64,000 bases of DNA from Dechloromonas sp. H13 (GTDB lineage Bacteria > Pseudomonadota > Gammaproteobacteria > Burkholderiales > Rhodocyclaceae): assembly GCF_009469615.1 (NCBI RefSeq), contig NZ_SSXX01000001.1, forward strand, positions 310,001 to 374,000, read 5' to 3'. Shown in pieces: positions 54,006 to 62,203 of this stretch (position 1 is its first letter; every line of letters begins with the position of its first letter). Position numbers and translations under genes: made by a program. The notes beneath the pieces are model-generated. The model did not search any database. It had not been told where the DNA came from and saw only the letters and a program-made list of their open reading frames with translations.

Positions 54006-54649
54006 CAGGCCGCCGTCTTGTGCTTGAGGTAGCCGATACCGACGGGAACCAGCGTGAAGGCGATGATGCCGACGATGATCAGCGTCAGGTTGGCACGCAC
54101 CCACGGCAGGTTGCCCAGCCAGTAGCCGGCCAGGCACAGCGAGACGACCCAGGCGAGCGCGCCGATCAGGTTGAAGAGGGTGAACTTGGCGTAGGACATC
54201 GACCCGATGCCGGCCACGAACGGCGCGAAGGTGCGGAAGAGCGGCAGGAAGCGCGAGATGACCAGCGTCTTGCCGCCGTGCCTTTCGTAGAAGGCATGCG
54301 TCTTGACCAGCGCATCGCGGTTGAAGAAGCGCGAGTTTTCCCAGTGGAAGACCTTGGGCCCGAGGAAGCGGCCGATCTGGTAATTGAGCGTGTTGCCAAG
54401 GACCGCGGCGGTCGTCAGCACCCCCATCAGGATGAGGATGTCCATGCCGCCCTCGCCGATCGCCGCCAGCGCGCCGGCGACGAAGAGCAGCGAATCACCG
54501 GGCAGGAAGGGGGTCACGACGAAGCCTGTTTCGGCGAAGATGATGACGAACAGGATGCCGTAGATCCACAGGCCGTACTGCTGGACCAGCAGCGCTAGAT
54601 GCTTGTCGAGATGGAGGACGATGTCCATGAACTGCATGAGTAAATCCAT
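54005..54649 (-). CDS. DedA family membrane protein
   Basis: 214 residues with the DedA pattern: amphipathic first segment, FAETGFVVTPFLPGDSLLFVAG, and the conserved YQIGRFLGPKVF and SRFLPLFRTFAPFVAGIGSM blocks. DedA proteins flip undecaprenyl phosphate or phospholipids and are needed for cell division and proton-motive force balance in E. coli (YqjA/YghB). ATG 54649 is the best start though its ribosome site is weak; ATG 54637 is an alternative. Divergent from mutL. Confidence 0.94.
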   Translation of the reverse strand: MDLLMQFMDIVLHLDKHLALLVQQYGLWIYGILFVIIFAETGFVVTPFLPGDSLLFVAGALAAIGEGGMDILILMGVLTTAAVLGNTLNYQIGRFLGPKVFHWENSRFFNRDALVKTHAFYERHGGKTLVISRFLPLFRTFAPFVAGIGSMSYAKFTLFNLIGALAWVVSLCLAGYWLGNLPWVRANLTLIIVGIIAFTLVPVGIGYLKHKTAA

Positions 54650-54692
54650 CGGAAGGCACCTAGCGTGATAAAGGCGTGATTTTACCTCAAGG

Positions 54693-54704
54693 TATAATCC
54701 ACTC
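54693..54704 (+). promoter_or_regulatory. -10 element immediately before mutL (leaderless candidate)
   Basis: TATAAT at 54693-54698, six bases before the mutL ATG at 54705. Transcription would start at or next to the ATG. There is no ribosome site (CCACTC precedes ATG). A -35 element is not obvious. Confidence 0.5.
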
Positions 54705-56510
54705 ATGCCGACCATCGCCCGCCTCCCCGACCTGCTGATCAGCCAGATCGCCGCGGGCGAAGTGGTCGAACGGCCGGCCTCGGTGCTCAAGGAATTGCTG
54801 GAAAACAGCCTCGACGCCGGCAGCCGGGCGATCCAGGTGCATCTGGAGGAAGGCGGCGTCAAGCTGATCCGCGTCACCGACGACGGCTGCGGCATTGCCC
54901 GCGACCAGCTGGCGCTGGCCCTGACCCGCCACGCCACCTCCAAGATCGCCTCGCTCGACGACCTCGAACGGGTCGGCACCCTGGGTTTTCGCGGCGAGGC
55001 GCTGGCCTCGGTTGCCTCGGTGGCCCGCCTGGCCATCACCAGCCGCGAGCGCGCAAACCATGAATATTCGGCCCACGCCTGGAAGCTCCGCGCCGAGCCA
55101 GGCGCCGAACCCGAACCGGCGGCGCTGATGGCCGGCACCGTCGTCGAGATGCGCGACCTCTATTTCAACACCCCGGCCCGCCGCAAGTTCCTCAAGGCCG
55201 AGGGCACCGAGTTCGCCCACTGCGCCGACGCCGTCAAGCGCCTGGCGCTGACCCGCCCCGACGTCGCCTTCAGCCTGACCCACAACGGCCGCAGCCTATT
55301 CCAGCTCGCCCCGGCCGACCGCACGCGGCGCATCGCCGACATCCTCGGCGACGATTTCGTCGGCGCCGCCCGCCGCCTGGAGGCCGCCGCAGGTTCCCTC
55401 GCCATCGCCGGCTTCGCCATCGACCCGACGCGCGCCGGCGAAGCGAAGGACGGCCAGTACGTCTTCGTCAACGGCCGTTTCGTGCGCGACAAGGTGATCG
55501 CCCACGCCCTGCGCGAAGCCTACCGCGACGTGCTGCACGGCAGCCGCCAGCCGGCCGTCTGCCTGTTCATCGCCATCGACCCGGCGCTGGTCGACGTCAA
55601 TGTGCACCCGGCCAAGACCGAAGTCCGCTTCCGCGATTCGCGCGCCATGCACCAGTTTGTCTTCCACGCCCTCCAGCGCACCCTGGCGGCGCCGGTGCAG
55701 GCGGAAACCCCGGCTTTCGCGGCAGCTGCGGTCGACGTCAAAATACCGGCAAATTCCGGCCCGGCGCCTGCCTACGCCGCGCCACTGCGCCATCAGGAAT
55801 CGCTCGGCGTCGGCGAACCGGCGGCCGCCGCCTACCTCGCCTGCGCCCGCGCCGCCCAGGGCACCGCCGCGCCGGCCACCGCCACCGCCCCCCAATTTAC
55901 GTCCGCCGCGGCCGTCGACCGCGACGGCCCGCCGCTCGGCTATGCCCTCGCCCAACTGCACGGCATCTACATCCTGGCCCAGAACGCGCGCGGCCTCATC
56001 GTCGTCGACATGCACGCCGCACACGAGCGCATCCTCTACGAAAAGCTGAAGGCCGCCCTCGACAGCCGCCAGATCGCCACCCAGGCGCTGCTGATCCCGG
56101 CCGTCTTCGCCGCCGACCCGCTCGACATCGCCGCCGTCGAGGAACATGCCGACGCCCTGGCCGACCTCGGCTTCGCCATCGCCCCGCTCGGCCCCGGCCA
56201 GCTCGGCGTGCGCGGCATCCCGGCCCTGCTCCAGTCCGGCGATCCGGCCGCGCTGGCCCGTGCGCTGATCGCCGAGCTGCGCGAACACGGCATCACCCAG
56301 CTCGCCACGGCGCGGCGCAACGAACTGCTCGCCACCATGGCCTGCCACGGCGCCGTGCGCGCCCGCCGCCAGCTCACGCTGCCGGAAATGAACGCCCTGC
56401 TGCGCCAGATGGAAGAAACCGAACGCGCCGGCCAATGCAACCACGGGCGGCCGACGTGGACCGAGCTGCCGCTCGACCAGCTCGACCGGCTCTTCCTGCG
56501 CGGCCAGTAG
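54705..56510 (+). CDS. mutL: DNA mismatch repair protein MutL
   Basis: 601 residues. N-terminal GHKL ATPase: VLKELLENSLDAGSRAIQV, DDGCGIARDQL, TLGFRGEALASVASV, and transducer domain VFVNGRFVRDK and VDVNVHPAKTEVRF. The C-terminal dimerisation domain (from about residue 410) lacks the endonuclease motif DQHAxxERIxYE but has DMHAAHERILYEKLK. The linker (about 325-400) is low-complexity and includes codons from repeat R16. Repairs mismatches with MutS. Confidence 0.96.
   Translation: MPTIARLPDLLISQIAAGEVVERPASVLKELLENSLDAGSRAIQVHLEEGGVKLIRVTDDGCGIARDQLALALTRHATSKIASLDDLERVGTLGFRGEALASVASVARLAITSRERANHEYSAHAWKLRAEPGAEPEPAALMAGTVVEMRDLYFNTPARRKFLKAEGTEFAHCADAVKRLALTRPDVAFSLTHNGRSLFQLAPADRTRRIADILGDDFVGAARRLEAAAGSLAIAGFAIDPTRAGEAKDGQYVFVNGRFVRDKVIAHALREAYRDVLHGSRQPAVCLFIAIDPALVDVNVHPAKTEVRFRDSRAMHQFVFHALQRTLAAPVQAETPAFAAAAVDVKIPANSGPAPAYAAPLRHQESLGVGEPAAAAYLACARAAQGTAAPATATAPQFTSAAAVDRDGPPLGYALAQLHGIYILAQNARGLIVVDMHAAHERILYEKLKAALDSRQIATQALLIPAVFAADPLDIAAVEEHADALADLGFAIAPLGPGQLGVRGIPALLQSGDPAALARALIAELREHGITQLATARRNELLATMACHGAVRARRQLTLPEMNALLRQMEETERAGQCNHGRPTWTELPLDQLDRLFLRGQ
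55725..55759 (+). repeat. USS-like bipartite repeat, copy R16 (inside mutL linker)
   Basis: Core TGCGGTCGAC at 55727-55736, then GTCAAAATACCGG and CAAATTCCGG. Both AT tracts are present. It encodes AVDVKIPANSGP in the disordered linker, where insertion would be tolerated. Confidence 0.8.
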
Positions 56511-56522
56511 ACGCCCGCGCAA

Positions 56523-58088
56523 TCACGCGCAAACCGCCGCCAGGGCGTCGAATGCCCGGTCGGCATCCCGGGCGTGGCGCACCTCGACCAGCCTGACGTC
56601 GTTCACCCCGTCGCCCAACGCCAGCTGCAATAGCGAACGGTCGGTCGTCGCATCGACGACCAGCACCACGCGCCGCAACGGCAGGCGCTGCGCCAGCTGC
56701 TGCAGCTCGAACTCGCAGCCGCGACGCGCCGGGGTCAGCCCGCGCGCGTCCATGATGACTGCATCGGCGCGCAACATCAGCTCGACGACGGTCGCCTGCC
56801 AGGTCGCTTCCCGGCAGCAGAATTCGTTGATCCGGAAGCGCCCGTCGGGGTCGGGCTGCAGATCGAGCGAGGCCAGCCGGGCGTCCAGGTCGGCGCGCGA
56901 ATTGACGAACAACTCGTCGACGCGCCCGGTCAGCCAGCGCAGGTAGTCGCCGGCATCGATGGTCCGGGCGGTGACGTCGGGCGCGGCGATCATCGTCACC
57001 GGGCCGATCAGCCGCCAGCGCGACGCCACCCGGTCGAACAGGCGCTCGGTGCGCGCGGTATAGCCGAACACGCGCAACAGCAGCAGGGTCGGTGCCGCTT
57101 CGGAGCGCCTGGCGACGCCCAGCCGGCGCAAGGCCCAGGCGTTGACCGGGGCGAAGAGCAGGATTTCCCCGACGATCAGCAGCAGCGCGATGCCCGCCTG
57201 TTCGCGGGCGATCAGGATGTCGAAGCCGATGGTGACGACCAGCATCAGCCACCAGGTCCGCGCCAGCAACTGCGCATCGGAAAAGCGCTTGGCCTCGTAA
57301 TCTTCGGCCAGCCGGTGCAGGCGGCGCCAGGCCAGCCAGCCGACCGGCAGCGCGATGAGCAGGAAAATCCCGTTCAGCCCGAGCCTGAGCACCCAGGGCG
57401 TGCCGAATTCGGTGCCGGCCAGGACCGCCGTCAGCCGCGACCCGGCAAAGGGCGCCAGCCCGAAGACCAGCACCGCGGCGAAGGTGACCGGCACTACGCC
57501 GCGCAGGCGGACCGGCCAGGAAAACAGCCAGAACAGGCCGGCCATCCCCAGCTGGTTCCAGGCCAGCTCGAAGAACAGCGGGATCAGGCCGAGAATCTGC
57601 CAGCCGACCGGACGCCCGCCCAGCGAGCGCTCGATGACGCCGGCCGCCAGCACCAGCCCGGCGAAGCAGAGCATCATCGCGATCAGGGCACCGAGGATGC
57701 GCAGCGGCTGCCAGGCCAGCGTGGCGGCGATCATCGGCAGGGCGGCGATCGTGTAGCAGAGCGTCAGCCCCAGCGCATAAGTCGGCGCCTTGCCGAAATC
57801 CGCCGCGACCATGTAAACGAGCGCCATCGGCAGCGCGCAGAGCGCGGTCGTCAGCAGCCAGGCGGCAACGATGCGACGGCGCAGCGATCGCTCGCCGGCC
57901 AGCGGATGGCCGCCGCCGCTCCCGGCCACGGCCGGCGTTACCGCTGCGGGCAACGGCAGCGGCGCGCAGGCGCCCTGCGTCATGCCGGTCAGGATGGCCT
58001 GCCGGTAACGCCAAAGCACGAACACCGCGATCGCCGCCGTGACCAGCACGCTGTTCGTGAAATGCACACTCAGTTCGCCGCCATCCAC
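56523..58088 (-). CDS. Multi-helix membrane protein with C-terminal cytoplasmic domain
   Basis: 521 residues. About eight hydrophobic helices in residues 1-320, then a soluble domain (about 325-520) with RVFGYTARTERLF, IGPVTMIAAPDVTARTI, DPDGRFRINEFCCREATWQ, ADAVIMDARGLTPARRGCEFEL and VVLVVDATTDRSLLQ. The alternating strands and helices ending in Asp-rich loops look like a Rossmann or TIR-like fold; the domain is widespread but I know no function. No immune-system partner is adjacent, so a defence role is only a possibility. Confidence 0.75.
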   Translation of the reverse strand: MDGGELSVHFTNSVLVTAAIAVFVLWRYRQAILTGMTQGACAPLPLPAAVTPAVAGSGGGHPLAGERSLRRRIVAAWLLTTALCALPMALVYMVAADFGKAPTYALGLTLCYTIAALPMIAATLAWQPLRILGALIAMMLCFAGLVLAAGVIERSLGGRPVGWQILGLIPLFFELAWNQLGMAGLFWLFSWPVRLRGVVPVTFAAVLVFGLAPFAGSRLTAVLAGTEFGTPWVLRLGLNGIFLLIALPVGWLAWRRLHRLAEDYEAKRFSDAQLLARTWWLMLVVTIGFDILIAREQAGIALLLIVGEILLFAPVNAWALRRLGVARRSEAAPTLLLLRVFGYTARTERLFDRVASRWRLIGPVTMIAAPDVTARTIDAGDYLRWLTGRVDELFVNSRADLDARLASLDLQPDPDGRFRINEFCCREATWQATVVELMLRADAVIMDARGLTPARRGCEFELQQLAQRLPLRRVVLVVDATTDRSLLQLALGDGVNDVRLVEVRHARDADRAFDALAAVCA

Positions 58089-58153
58089 CGCCCCGCCCCC
58101 GTTGTGCCGGAACGGTGATAGCCTACCCCCGTTGTCATCTTCGGGAAACTCCC

Positions 58154-58954
58154 TTGGCCGGCACCCAACTCGACACCGCGCAGCAAGGCGCCCGCCGGCG
58201 GGAGGCGCGGCGTTTCCTGCTGGCCACGCTGGCGATCACCCTCCTCTACCTCGCCATCCAGGAAACCTGGATGTGGGGCGCGACCCAGCTGGCCCACCGG
58301 GGTTGGACGTTCAATGATCCGGCGCGCACCTTCGCCGCCGAAGCCGGCGCCATCGCCGAACGCTCGCGCCCGCTGGAGGCCCGGCTGGCAGCGGATTTCC
58401 CGTGGCAGGTCTTCCTTCTCGGCTACGACTTCGGCTACCTCAGCCAGTGGCTGGGCGGCTACGGGCAACAAAGCGAGGAAACGATGCGCCAGCTGGCACA
58501 ACCGGTAGCCGTGCCGCTACGCCGGCTGCGCGAAACCGCCGAGCACCTCGGCATCGACCCGCCGGTCCCGTTGCCGGTGCGCACCGCGGCGGATTTCAGC
58601 GGCCTCACCCAGCGCATCGAAAGTGACGTCGCCGGCAGCGCCGCCCAGATCGAACGGGCCTGCTCGCCGCGCCTGCGGCATCTGTTCCTGTTCGCCGCCC
58701 ACGTCGGCACCGAGGCCGCGGCGCTCGAATCGCCGGGCGACATGGCGCCGATCCCGGCGACCGCGCTGATCGGCATGCACGCGACGCTGGCCGGCGTGCC
58801 CGAAGCGCTGTGGCGGCCGCTCGGCCGGGTTGCCGAGGGATCGGCAGCCGAGCGGCAGCGTCGCTACATGCAGGCACTCGCCGATCTGGAAAAGTGGCTG
58901 AAAACCTCGGCGATGCACGCCGACGCGGCCGACGAGGGCGGCGCGCGGCGCTGA
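58154..58954 (+). CDS. Membrane-anchored protein of unknown function
   Basis: About 266 residues. The start is uncertain: TTG 58154 has GGGAAA seven bases upstream; GTG 58115 is another option. One helix at about residues 15-35 (RFLLATLAITLLYLAIQETW), then a mostly helical, probably periplasmic part with FPWQVFLLGYDFGYLSQWLGG. I do not recognise the family. It is divergent from the multi-helix protein; the two may be functionally linked. Confidence 0.65.
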   Translation: MAGTQLDTAQQGARRREARRFLLATLAITLLYLAIQETWMWGATQLAHRGWTFNDPARTFAAEAGAIAERSRPLEARLAADFPWQVFLLGYDFGYLSQWLGGYGQQSEETMRQLAQPVAVPLRRLRETAEHLGIDPPVPLPVRTAADFSGLTQRIESDVAGSAAQIERACSPRLRHLFLFAAHVGTEAAALESPGDMAPIPATALIGMHATLAGVPEALWRPLGRVAEGSAAERQRRYMQALADLEKWLKTSAMHADAADEGGARR

Positions 58955-59114
58955 ACCCTCGCGCGCCAGGACGGGAGAGGCTGCGCCAGGTTGCCAGCCA
59001 GCACGGCCTTTCGGGAGATCCCGTCGCCCCATGCCCGGCAATGCGCTTCGAATAGACAGGCTTCGGCTGCTGACGTATTCTCGACGGCTCTCCCAACGAG
59101 GAAACAGCGCCGCC

Positions 59115-59531
59115 ATGAACCCCCTAGCCCGACTTGTCTCAAGCGCCCTGCTCTGCATCTGCAGCGTTGCCTTCGCCCTGCCGGCCGGCGCCGGGGAAAC
59201 CGCCGCGCCGACCGCGGCAGCCGACCCGCGGCAAGGCAACAACATCGTCTGGCGCGGCGATGTCGATGGCACCATCGACATCTCGCTCCGCCATCGCAGC
59301 GTCCGGGTCAACGTCGTCTCCGGGCGCAGCCTGCGCCGGCAGCACCAGAACTATCGCGTGCAGGGCTTCCTGCCGGCGCGCCCGCTCACCGTGCATCTGG
59401 AAAACGTCGAAGGCCCGGGCACCGTCGAGGTCACCCAGCAGCCCGACGAGGCGAACAACTTCACCGCCATCGTCCGCGTCACGAACAAGGAACCCAGCCG
59501 CGCGGAATTCCGCTTCACCCTGGCCTGGTAA
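59115..59531 (+). CDS. Secreted small beta-rich protein of unknown function
   Basis: 138 residues from ATG 59115 (GAGGAAA upstream), chosen because a signal peptide starts there (ending GAGETAA, about residue 26). The mature part alternates strands: NIVWRGDVDGTIDISLRHRS, QGFLPARPLTVHLENVEGPG, NFTAIVRVTNKEPSRAEFRF. It has no Cys. The fold looks like an immunoglobulin-like sandwich. No family is recognised. Periplasmic or secreted. Confidence 0.7.
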   Translation: MNPLARLVSSALLCICSVAFALPAGAGETAAPTAAADPRQGNNIVWRGDVDGTIDISLRHRSVRVNVVSGRSLRRQHQNYRVQGFLPARPLTVHLENVEGPGTVEVTQQPDEANNFTAIVRVTNKEPSRAEFRFTLAW

Positions 59532-59554
59532 GCAGGCGGCGCCCTGCCGGCCGT

Positions 59555-59791
59555 TCAGCCGTTCGCCGGCTTCGCCATCTGCTGCTTGATGATCGGCCCG
59601 ACCGCATTCCACGCCATGTTGCCAGCGATGAACAGCACGCCGAAGCCGATCACCAACTGAATCAGCAGCACGATCAGGTCGTGCTGCTGGCGGCTCATCT
59701 TGCGCCCCGGGTTAGTGGCTCCACAACCGGGACAGGCTTCGGCCGAGGTATCGACCTGGTGGCCGCAGGCGCGGCACGGAACGAGCGGCAT
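59555..59791 (-). CDS. Zinc-ribbon membrane protein
   Basis: 78 residues from ATG 59791 (MPLVPCRACGHQVDTSAEAC). The N-terminus is a zinc ribbon of two CxxC pairs (CRAC and CPGC, 12 residues apart), followed by one helix (LIVLLIQLVIGFGVLFIAGN, about 42-62). This zinc-ribbon plus single-helix form is common in small membrane proteins of unknown function. The frame extends 21 codons upstream without supporting features. Confidence 0.8.
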   Translation of the reverse strand: MPLVPCRACGHQVDTSAEACPGCGATNPGRKMSRQQHDLIVLLIQLVIGFGVLFIAGNMAWNAVGPIIKQQMAKPANG

Positions 59792-59862
59792 GGCTTCTCC
59801 CCCTATGATGGCGCGATTATAGGCCGGCCTTGCCGCTGGCGTGCGTGGTAGCATTCGCCGCC

Positions 59863-60807
59863 ATGAATCCTCCCCGCCTGCCCCCCGCCATCCTGCTCAT
59901 GGGCCCGACCGCCTCGGGCAAGACGGCGGTTGCCATGGCGCTGGCCGACCGCTTTCCGGTCGAGCTGATCAGCGTCGACTCGGCGCAGGTATTCCGCGAC
60001 ATGGATGTCGGCACTGCCAAGCCGGATCGCGACACGCTGGCGTGTTACCCCCACCGCCTGATCGACCTCATTTCGCCGGAAGAAAGCTACTCGGCCGCCC
60101 GCTTCTGCAGCGACGCGCTGGCGGCGATGGCCGAGATCACGGCGGCCGGCAAGGTGCCGCTGCTGGTCGGCGGGACGATGCTCTATTTCCGCGCCCTGCT
60201 GCACGGGCTGGCCGATCTGCCGCAGGCCGATGCGGCCTTGCGCGCCGAAATCGACGCCGAAGCCGCCGCCGAGGGCTGGCCGGCGATGCACGCGAAATTG
60301 GCCACTTTTGACCCGTCGACCGCAGCAAGGCTGCATCCGACCGACAGCCAGCGTCTGCAACGCGCGCTGGAAATCTATCGCCTGACGGGACGGCCAATGT
60401 CGGAACTGCTGGCTGAGAGCGAACAGCAAAAGCCGCCTTACGACCTCCTCTCGATTGGCCTGCTGCCTTCCGAGCGCGCGGTGCTGCACGAACGCATCGC
60501 CCGCCGCTTCGACGAGATGCTGCTGGCCGGGCTGGACGAGGAAGTGCGGATGCTGCGCGCGAAATACACGCTGCACCTGAACCTGCCGTCGATGCGCTGC
60601 GTCGGCTACCGGCAGACCTGGGAGGCGCAGGAAGGCATCATTCCGCTGAAGGAACTGCGCGACCGCGGGATTTTCGCGACGCGCCAGCTGGCCAAGCGCC
60701 AGATCACCTGGCTGACCAATTCCTTCGAAGCCGAGAATTACGACTGCCTCGACCCGGCACTCGCAGACCGGATCGCGGCCCGCACGGCGACCTTTCTCGG
60801 CGCCTGA
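59863..60807 (+). CDS. miaA: tRNA dimethylallyltransferase
   Basis: Adds the dimethylallyl group to A37 of tRNAs that read UNN codons. 314 residues from ATG 59863; an in-frame ATG at 59830 lies before the conserved start. P-loop GPTASGKT at about 14-21, substrate block [20 protein letters not shown], and [18 protein letters not shown] late. Repeat copy R17 falls in the codons FDPSTAARL. No hfq follows, unlike in enterobacteria. Confidence 0.96.
   Translation: MNPPRLPPAILLMGPTASGKTAVAMALADRFPVELISVDSAQVFRDMDVGTAKPDRDTLACYPHRLIDLISPEESYSAARFCSDALAAMAEITAAGKVPLLVGGTMLYFRALLHGLADLPQADAALRAEIDAEAAAEGWPAMHAKLATFDPSTAARLHPTDSQRLQRALEIYRLTGRPMSELLAESEQQKPPYDLLSIGLLPSERAVLHERIARRFDEMLLAGLDEEVRMLRAKYTLHLNLPSMRCVGYRQTWEAQEGIIPLKELRDRGIFATRQLAKRQITWLTNSFEAENYDCLDPALADRIAARTATFLGA
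60291..60326 (-). repeat. USS-like bipartite repeat, copy R17 (inside miaA)
   Basis: Core at 60315-60324 on the minus strand preceded by GC, then GGGTCAAAAGTGGCC and AATTTCGCG. Both AT tracts are present. Confidence 0.65.
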
Positions 60808-60830
60808 ACCGGCGCCCGGCCGGGCTGGCT

Positions 60831-62186
60831 TCAGCCGATGACGCCGACGACGTGCAGGAAAATGAGGCCGATCGCCAGCGGCGAGCCGAAGCGCAGGACG
60901 TTCAGCCAGACCCCCAGCTGTGCCCCGGACAGGCCCATTTCCTCCGCGACATGATGGCGGCGCATGACCCAGCCGACGAACAGCGCGATCAGCAGCCCGG
61001 CCAGCGGCATCATGATCTTGGTCGTCAGGGTGTCGAGCAGGTCGAAAACGCCCAGCCCGAGAATCTTGAAGCCGCTCCATTCGTTGAAGGACAGCGCGAC
61101 GGCGATGCCGAGCAGCCAGGCGACCAGCCCCATGCCGCCGACCGCAGCGCCGCGCGACAGCCCGAAGCGCTCGATGAGAAAGGCGGCGAAAGGCTCCATC
61201 AGCGAAATCGACGAGGTCCACGCGGCAAAAATGACCAGGATGAAGAACAGCGGCCCGACCACCGCGCCCCCCGGCATCTGGGCAAAGGCCAGCGGCAGCG
61301 TCTGCAGGATCAGGCCCGGGCCGCTGGCCGGTTCCAGCCCCTGGGCGAAGACGATCGCGAAGATGGCGAGGCCGGCCATCAGGGCAATTCCGGTGTCGGC
61401 CAGGGCGACGTAGAAGGCCGTGCGCATGATCGAGGTGCGGCGGTCGAGGTAGGAGCCGTAGGCCATGATCGCCCCCATGCCCAGACTGAGCGTGAAGAAG
61501 GCATGGCCCATCGCCGAGAGCACGACCTCGCGGCGGACGGCGCCGAAATCGAAGTGGAACATGAAGCGCAGCGCTGCGGCCATGTCGGCGGCGACGATGC
61601 CATAGACGATCAGCGCGACGATGATGGCGAACAGCGCCGGCATCATGATCTTGTTGGCGCGCTCGATGCCGCTGGTGACGCCGCTCGCGACGACCGCCGC
61701 GGTGAGGATCATGAACACCGTGTGCCAGCCGATCAGGCGCAGCGGATCGGCGAGCAGCGCGGCGAAGGTGGCGCCGGCCTCCTCCCTGGTCAGGCCGGAG
61801 AAGCCGGAGAAGGAACGCGCAGCGTAGTCGAGAATCCAGCCGGCGACGACGCTGTAGAACGAGAGGATCATCAGCGCGCCGAGAATGCCGATGAAGCCGA
61901 TGGCGATCCAGCCGGGATGCGCCCCGGCTTCGGCGACCACCCGGCGCATCGAACCGACCGGGTTGGCCTGCCCGCGGCGGCCGAGCATGGTTTCCGCCAT
62001 CAGCAGCGGCACGCCGATGAAGGCGATGCAGAGCAGGTAGACGAGCACGAAGGCGCTGCCGCCGTTGGTGCCCGTCATGTAGGGAAACTTCCAGATGTTG
62101 CCGAGACCGATGGCCGATCCGGCAGTCACCAGGACGAAGGCCCAGCGGCTCGACCAGTGGCTGCGCGCGACTGCGGTGGAATCCAT
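60831..62186 (-). CDS. Sodium:neurotransmitter symporter family (NSS/SNF) transporter
   Basis: 451 residues, 11-12 helices. The NSS signature lies in the first helices: SRWAFVLVTAGSAIGLGNIW and KFPYMTGTNGGSAFVLVYLL, including the Na-binding GSAIGLGNIWKFP motif. Members take up amino acids such as tryptophan, tyrosine or leucine with Na+ in bacteria (LeuT/TnaT type). The substrate cannot be read from the sequence. Convergent with miaA. Confidence 0.95.
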   Translation of the reverse strand: MDSTAVARSHWSSRWAFVLVTAGSAIGLGNIWKFPYMTGTNGGSAFVLVYLLCIAFIGVPLLMAETMLGRRGQANPVGSMRRVVAEAGAHPGWIAIGFIGILGALMILSFYSVVAGWILDYAARSFSGFSGLTREEAGATFAALLADPLRLIGWHTVFMILTAAVVASGVTSGIERANKIMMPALFAIIVALIVYGIVAADMAAALRFMFHFDFGAVRREVVLSAMGHAFFTLSLGMGAIMAYGSYLDRRTSIMRTAFYVALADTGIALMAGLAIFAIVFAQGLEPASGPGLILQTLPLAFAQMPGGAVVGPLFFILVIFAAWTSSISLMEPFAAFLIERFGLSRGAAVGGMGLVAWLLGIAVALSFNEWSGFKILGLGVFDLLDTLTTKIMMPLAGLLIALFVGWVMRRHHVAEEMGLSGAQLGVWLNVLRFGSPLAIGLIFLHVVGVIG

Positions 62187-62203
62187 GATGCGTGTACTCC
62201 TGA

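Noticed and set aside
54016-55138. A longer DedA reading frame starting near 55138
   Set aside because: The additional N-terminal part would be antisense to mutL and has no DedA homology. The conserved start is at 54649.
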